Source: Promethearchaeota archaeon (GTDB lineage: Archaea; Asgardarchaeota; Lokiarchaeia; Sigynarchaeales; SOKP01). From it: DNA of 8,202 bases. Where the stretch lies: contig JAEOTV010000187.1 in the NCBI GenBank assembly GCA_016839635.1, forward strand, positions 1 to 8,202. Reading direction: 5' to 3'. Shown here piece by piece: positions 5,464 to 8,202 of the stretch. Below the pieces are notes generated by a model. That model had not been told where the DNA came from. It worked only from the letters and a program-made list of their open reading frames with translations, and searched no databases. The position numbers and the translations under genes are program-made. How positions within the stretch are numbered: position 1 is the first letter of the stretch; every line of letters begins with the position of its first letter.

Positions 5464-6693
5464 TCATCCATTAACTGTAAAAAACCACAAAAAATTAAAA
5501 ATAGAATTAAAAAAGTATAGGATTAATATTCCAAGGACAATATACACAATTCTCCTATAAATTTGAAAATCTAAGAATTTTCGAATCTTTCTTTTCTTGC
5601 TTATTTTCAAGGAATTGAAAAGTCTTAAAGAGTGATAAACTATGATTGTACCAACCATGCAATAAGGGACCACCCATTTATGAGGGAACCCAATTATCCC
5701 AATAACTAATCCTGTCCCATGCTCAAGAATCAAAATTGTATCAGTAAATAAGTTACTAACAACAATGTTGCCATTTGCTAACATATCGGCGTCATAAGGA
5801 TTTGCTAACCAAGGAGACCTTATCTCCCTAATGATTCTTTGAGAGTTCATATCATATATTAATAAACGATTATTCCCAGAGTCAGTTATCAATCTCTTAC
5901 CATCTCCAATATCATCACAATCTCTTGCCAATCTAAATTTTCCATTTGGGAACTTTAGTTTTAATTCCCAAACTATTTTCTTCGTAGTATTATTAACTTC
6001 AATTATCCTGTCATTTCCAGTATCACATATTACAGTGTTACCGTTATCATATCGATCAGGATTATGTTGATGATTTAGAAGTGTTAAATTAGAAGGAGCT
6101 CCATACCACCAAATTACTTCTCTGGTTTCACTATAATTTACCTCAATCACCAAATTAAAATTATTTAATGATATTAATACAGAATCAAATTTTCTTCCAA
6201 AATTTGACCCATTAATAAAATCAACATCATTCAGATGTGTCCATGAACTTATAAGCGATGATTGGCCTTCTAAAAATGAGAGATCAGTCCAACCACGATC
6301 AAGGCTAAATCTCGTCCAATTTATATGTGTGTTATTTAATGCATCCCAGCTCCATAAAATTTTAGAAGGATTATTTATATCTACTTCAATAACTCTGTTT
6401 TCTGAAGTATCAGCCATAAGAATATTACCATTTGGCAACATATCACTATCATGGAGAAAATAACTATTTTCTTGGCTTCTCCATTTGACATTTCCAAATC
6501 TATCCACAATTACCACATCTCCCCATATGGGTGATACTAAATAACATCCGGCATACTCCCCCTCTGAAACATAATCTACATCACAAGGGCTATTAAACGG
6601 CATTAAATTTGGTATTATTAGATAAAAAACTACTGATAGAATTGAAAATATGACCCCCAATCCAATTAATAGTCTTTTTATACTTAGACTCAT
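5464..6693 (-). CDS. Membrane-tethered arylsulfotransferase-like beta-propeller protein
   Basis: The protein has 409 residues. An N-terminal signal anchor (about 7-28) precedes an extracellular region (29-335), then two C-terminal TM helices (341-357, 381-404) flanking a basic loop, KISKKRKIRKF, which places that loop in the cytoplasm. The extracellular part has at least five propeller blades with a recurring H/D-x-x-D-x-L-x-NGN-I-L-x-x-D-T-x-x-N-R-V-I-E-V-D pattern. They begin at about 81, 153, 208, 256 and 299; NGN occurs at 88, 217 and 307. The pattern is typical of arylsulfotransferase (ASST) and NHL-like propellers. Family catalytic histidines cannot be assigned confidently (H81, H153, H208 and H210 are candidates), so enzyme activity is unproven and a binding or adhesion role is possible. 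Seven N-x-S/T sequons lie at N120, N125, N161, N186, N202, N234 and N235. The start is 22 bases after the upstream membrane gene, suggesting an operon. No Shine-Dalgarno sequence is seen. Confidence 0.8.
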   Translation of the reverse strand: MSLSIKRLLIGLGVIFSILSVVFYLIIPNLMPFNSPCDVDYVSEGEYAGCYLVSPIWGDVVIVDRFGNVKWRSQENSYFLHDSDMLPNGNILMADTSENRVIEVDINNPSKILWSWDALNNTHINWTRFSLDRGWTDLSFLEGQSSLISSWTHLNDVDFINGSNFGRKFDSVLISLNNFNLVIEVNYSETREVIWWYGAPSNLTLLNHQHNPDRYDNGNTVICDTGNDRIIEVNNTTKKIVWELKLKFPNGKFRLARDCDDIGDGKRLITDSGNNRLLIYDMNSQRIIREIRSPWLANPYDADMLANGNIVVSNLFTDTILILEHGTGLVIGIIGFPHKWVVPYCMVGTIIVYHSLRLFNSLKISKKRKIRKFLDFQIYRRIVYIVLGILILYFFNSIFNFLWFFTVNG

Positions 6694-6715
6694 GATTTTG
6701 CGAATTTTAAATTAT

Positions 6716-7096
6716 TCAGAAACCTATATAAAATGCTATGCTAGCACTAACTATGAAAATTATTATAAATATAAAGGAAAATTTAAGCGAAAATCTCCAC
6801 ACACTCACATTATTAGGAACTAGATTAGGAAATTTCTTTTTTAAAATTATTAGAATGAAAACAATTAAAAAATGGATAAAGGAAATATATGCAAAAATAA
6901 CAGTATTTATAAATAGACCACGCAAGAGAAAGTGAACATTGAAGCTACCAATATAAAACAAAATTCGTTGTATAAAAAAATGACTAATCCCCCCAATTAT
7001 ACCGAAACATACTTTTAACCAAAAAAGGAAATATAATTGTCGGTTTTCCTCTTCACAAAATTGTAAATGTTTATTGTTATTTGTCAAATCCTTCAT
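6716..7096 (-). CDS. Three-TM membrane protein of unknown function
   Basis: I do not recognise a family. From the ATG at 7096 the protein has 126 residues. A short polar N-terminus (MKDLTNNNKHLQFCEEENRQ) is followed by three predicted membrane helices at about 21-42, 56-85 and 102-126, with a basic loop containing KKKFPNL between the second and third. The frame continues upstream to a GTG at 7144, but I prefer the ATG. The extra 48 bases lie inside a promoter block that is repeated in front of the second four-TM gene, where no divergent gene exists, so that sequence is better explained as regulatory. Neither start has a clear ribosome-binding site. The gene ends 22 bases before the propeller gene on the same strand and is probably co-transcribed, perhaps encoding a membrane partner for it. 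Confidence 0.6.
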   Translation of the reverse strand: MKDLTNNNKHLQFCEEENRQLYFLFWLKVCFGIIGGISHFFIQRILFYIGSFNVHFLLRGLFINTVIFAYISFIHFLIVFILIILKKKFPNLVPNNVSVWRFSLKFSFIFIIIFIVSASIAFYIGF

Positions 7097-7123
7097 TTTT
7101 AAATCAAATTTAAAAAAAATACC

Positions 7124-7205
7124 ATTTAAATACTTTAAAATCACATATTTCTATATTAAATTTAAGAATATATAATTCTATAATTTACAGAAAAGGTAAA
7201 AAAAA
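7124..7205 (+). promoter_or_regulatory. Duplicated promoter block, copy A
   Basis: This block upstream of the first four-TM gene matches 7780-7860 upstream of the second copy. The last 62 bases (7144-7205) differ by only four substitutions and one A-tract length change. The shared elements are ATATTTCTATATTAA, TTTAAGAATATATAATTC (a good archaeal TATA-box candidate at about 7167-7175), TACAGAAAAGGT and a terminal A-tract directly before the ATG. AAGGT, 8-10 bases before the start, may serve as a weak ribosome-binding site. The divergent three-TM gene must also start within or beside this block. Confidence 0.55.
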
Positions 7206-7679
7206 ATGGTTAGTTTTAATGATATTAAGGAAAGATTATGGCTTATTTCTATTGTAGCGGGGATATTAGGAGCTGTTGCAATTGTTACTCCAGTATGGGG
7301 CTATATGTCAGGAGGTTCTTATGTAGCTGGTTGGATATTTGGTTTGATCCTAAATGATGGTGATTTTGACTTTATTAGTACTGATGAACCAGTAGTAATT
7401 TTAGGTGATTATATAGCAATAGCAATGATTGTCGGAGTGATTATACTCTTAGTTGGTGGTATTCTTTCTAGAAAGAAAGATAGAGACATTAATCTCTTAT
7501 ACCTTATTGGAGGATTAGTGCTAATTAGTGGGATCATTACGTTTATGGCAGGTACAGCAGCGATTTATCCGGTTTGGTGGTTATATTATACCGTGCATAT
7601 TGGTGCAATTCTTGCTTACATTGCGGGAGGATTAGGCATCGCTGCGGGAGTAATAGGTATCATGGAAAAAAGAAAATAA
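7206..7679 (+). CDS. Four-TM membrane protein of unknown family, paralog 1
   Basis: This 157-residue protein has four predicted membrane helices (about 11-30, 65-87, 97-117, 130-153). The charged N-terminus (NDIKER), the short basic loop RKKDRD (89-94) and the C-terminal EKRK should be cytoplasmic by the positive-inside rule. That places a roughly 34-residue acidic loop (31-64, beginning WGY) and a short aromatic loop (YPVWWLYY, 121-128) outside. This topology is shared by tetraspan families such as claudin/PMP22 proteins, but I see no sequence signature that justifies that name, and it contains no cysteines. There are no enzymatic motifs. A partial paralog follows 181 bases downstream with a nearly identical promoter and N-terminus, so the pair arose by tandem duplication. 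The ATG is supported by conservation of the start and upstream sequence in both copies. Confidence 0.85.
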   Translation: MVSFNDIKERLWLISIVAGILGAVAIVTPVWGYMSGGSYVAGWIFGLILNDGDFDFISTDEPVVILGDYIAIAMIVGVIILLVGGILSRKKDRDINLLYLIGGLVLISGIITFMAGTAAIYPVWWLYYTVHIGAILAYIAGGLGIAAGVIGIMEKRK

Positions 7680-7710
7680 AAGCAAAATAATCTAGTCTTT
7701 GAATTACTAA

Positions 7711-7723
7711 TTCCTTTTTCTTT
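7711..7723 (+). terminator. Candidate oligo-T terminator after paralog 1
   Basis: A pyrimidine run, TTCCTTTTTCTTT, lies 32 bases after the stop codon of the first four-TM gene and before the promoter block of the second. Archaeal RNA polymerase terminates at U-rich tracts without needing a hairpin, so this is a reasonable terminator. It would let the two copies be transcribed separately. Confidence 0.35.
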
Positions 7724-7747
7724 ATAATTTTAAAATTGATGTATAAA

Positions 7748-7763
7748 ATGATTTTTAAATCAT
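7748..7763. repeat. 7-bp inverted repeat between the paralogs
   Basis: ATGATTT-TT-AAATCAT is a perfect 7-bp inverted repeat with a 2-bp spacer, just upstream of promoter copy B. No counterpart is seen in front of copy A. It could be an operator or belong to the 3' end of the preceding transcript. Chance occurrence in AT-rich DNA is also possible. Confidence 0.25.
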
Positions 7764-7779
7764 AACTAAAAAAATCACA

Positions 7780-7860
7780 ATTTAAATAGTTTTAGCACCC
7801 ATATTTCTATATTAATTTTAAGAATATATAATTCGATTATCTACAGAAAAGGTAAAAAAA
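7780..7860 (+). promoter_or_regulatory. Duplicated promoter block, copy B
   Basis: This is the counterpart of 7124-7205. It holds the same TATA-like TTTAAGAATATATAATTC, TACAGAAAAGGT and A-tract immediately before the ATG at 7861. The A-tract is one base shorter than in copy A. Copy B has no divergent gene upstream, so its conservation reflects the forward gene alone. Confidence 0.55.
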
Positions 7861-8202
7861 ATGGTTAGTATAAATGATATTAAGGAAAAATTATGGCTTA
7901 TTTCTATTATAGCAGGGATATTAGGAGTTGTTGCAATCTTTACTCCTGTTTGGGGTTATATATCAGGAAGTGATATTGGCGCTGGTTGGCTATGGGCTTT
8001 GTATATCGAAAGTGGAGAACCTAGTTTTATTCCCTTTGATGAAGAAATTGTTCCCTTGGGTATTGTTGCAACTCTGATTATCGCTGCTGGGGCATGTCTA
8101 TTACTAGTGGGGGGTATACTTACAAAAAAGAAAGACAGAGAGATTAATCTTTTATATCTTATTGGGGGAATTTTGCCACTTGTTGGTATTATTACATATA
8201 TG
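7861..8202 (+). CDS. Four-TM membrane protein, paralog 2 (cut by window end)
   Basis: These are the first 114 residues of a second copy of the four-TM protein, running off the right edge without a stop. It aligns to paralog 1 without gaps; by hand I count 68 identities in 114 positions. Identity is uneven: 25 of 30 at residues 1-30 (N-terminus and TM1, through TPV), 18 of 50 at residues 31-80 (outer loop and TM2), and 17 of 20 at residues 81-100 (LLVGGIL and the KKDR/INLLYL cytoplasmic loop). The outer loop is acidic in both copies. The start codon and spacing to the upstream block match paralog 1. As with paralog 1, I do not recognise the family. Confidence 0.88.
   Translation, partial: MVSINDIKEKLWLISIIAGILGVVAIFTPVWGYISGSDIGAGWLWALYIESGEPSFIPFDEEIVPLGIVATLIIAAGACLLLVGGILTKKKDREINLLYLIGGILPLVGIITYM

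Noticed and set aside
6738..6935. Open frame of 65 codons on the plus strand inside the three-TM gene
   Set aside because: It is a basic, low-complexity translation that mirrors the hydrophobic codons on the opposite strand, so it is a shadow frame.
7206..7679. Claudin/PMP22-type identity for the four-TM proteins
   Set aside because: Topology is compatible, but the claudin signature (W-x-x-W-C-C type first loop) is absent and there are no cysteines in paralog 1, so only the topology is reported.

Overview
The window is an AT-rich stretch of archaeal genomic DNA, most likely from an Asgard archaeon of the Lokiarchaeota type. The main evidence is the tail of a Ras/Rab-type small GTPase at the left edge and a free-standing Roadblock/LC7 protein in the middle. 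Both families are expanded in Asgard genomes. The coding density, very AT-rich spacers, weak or absent Shine-Dalgarno sequences and lack of bacterial promoter signals fit an archaeon. The lineage is an inference from family content, not from a phylogenetic marker.

Layout from left to right: (1) the C-terminus of a small GTPase (+, 2-121) converges on a two-gene minus-strand unit. That unit is a membrane CTP-type lipid kinase of the dolichol kinase/DGK1/phytol kinase family (992-2152), followed by an overlapping HAD-IIA (NagD-like) phosphatase (141-1001). (2) Divergent from the kinase is a uroporphyrinogen-decarboxylase-superfamily protein of the corrinoid-methyltransferase-like branch (+, 2234-3283). 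A 232-nt, extremely AT-rich spacer follows, then the GC-richer Roadblock gene (+, 3516-3893). (3) A RibD C-terminal-type pyrimidine reductase (-, 3890-4609) shares its stop region with Roadblock and diverges from a cupin (+, 4736-5101). The cupin is followed by a YciI-like protein (+, 5151-5462). (4) A minus-strand pair of membrane proteins comes next: a three-TM protein of unknown function (6716-7096) and a membrane-tethered beta-propeller resembling arylsulfotransferases (5464-6693). (5) At the right edge are two tandem, promoter-to-gene duplicated four-TM proteins (+, 7206-7679 and 7861 to beyond the window).

Most genes are single-copy housekeeping or general-fold enzymes, and they do not form one obvious pathway. 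The plausible functional links are the overlapping kinase and phosphatase pair (lipid alcohol phosphorylation and small-phosphate metabolism), the GTPase with Roadblock (a partnership known elsewhere, but here 3.4 kb apart), and the surface theme of the right half (sequon-rich propeller plus four-TM paralogs).

The most unusual feature is the tandem four-TM pair. Its promoters and 5' coding ends are nearly identical in DNA. The outer loop and TM2 have diverged strongly, and the short cytoplasmic loop is conserved in protein but not in DNA. No CRISPR array, tRNA, rRNA or insertion sequence was seen.
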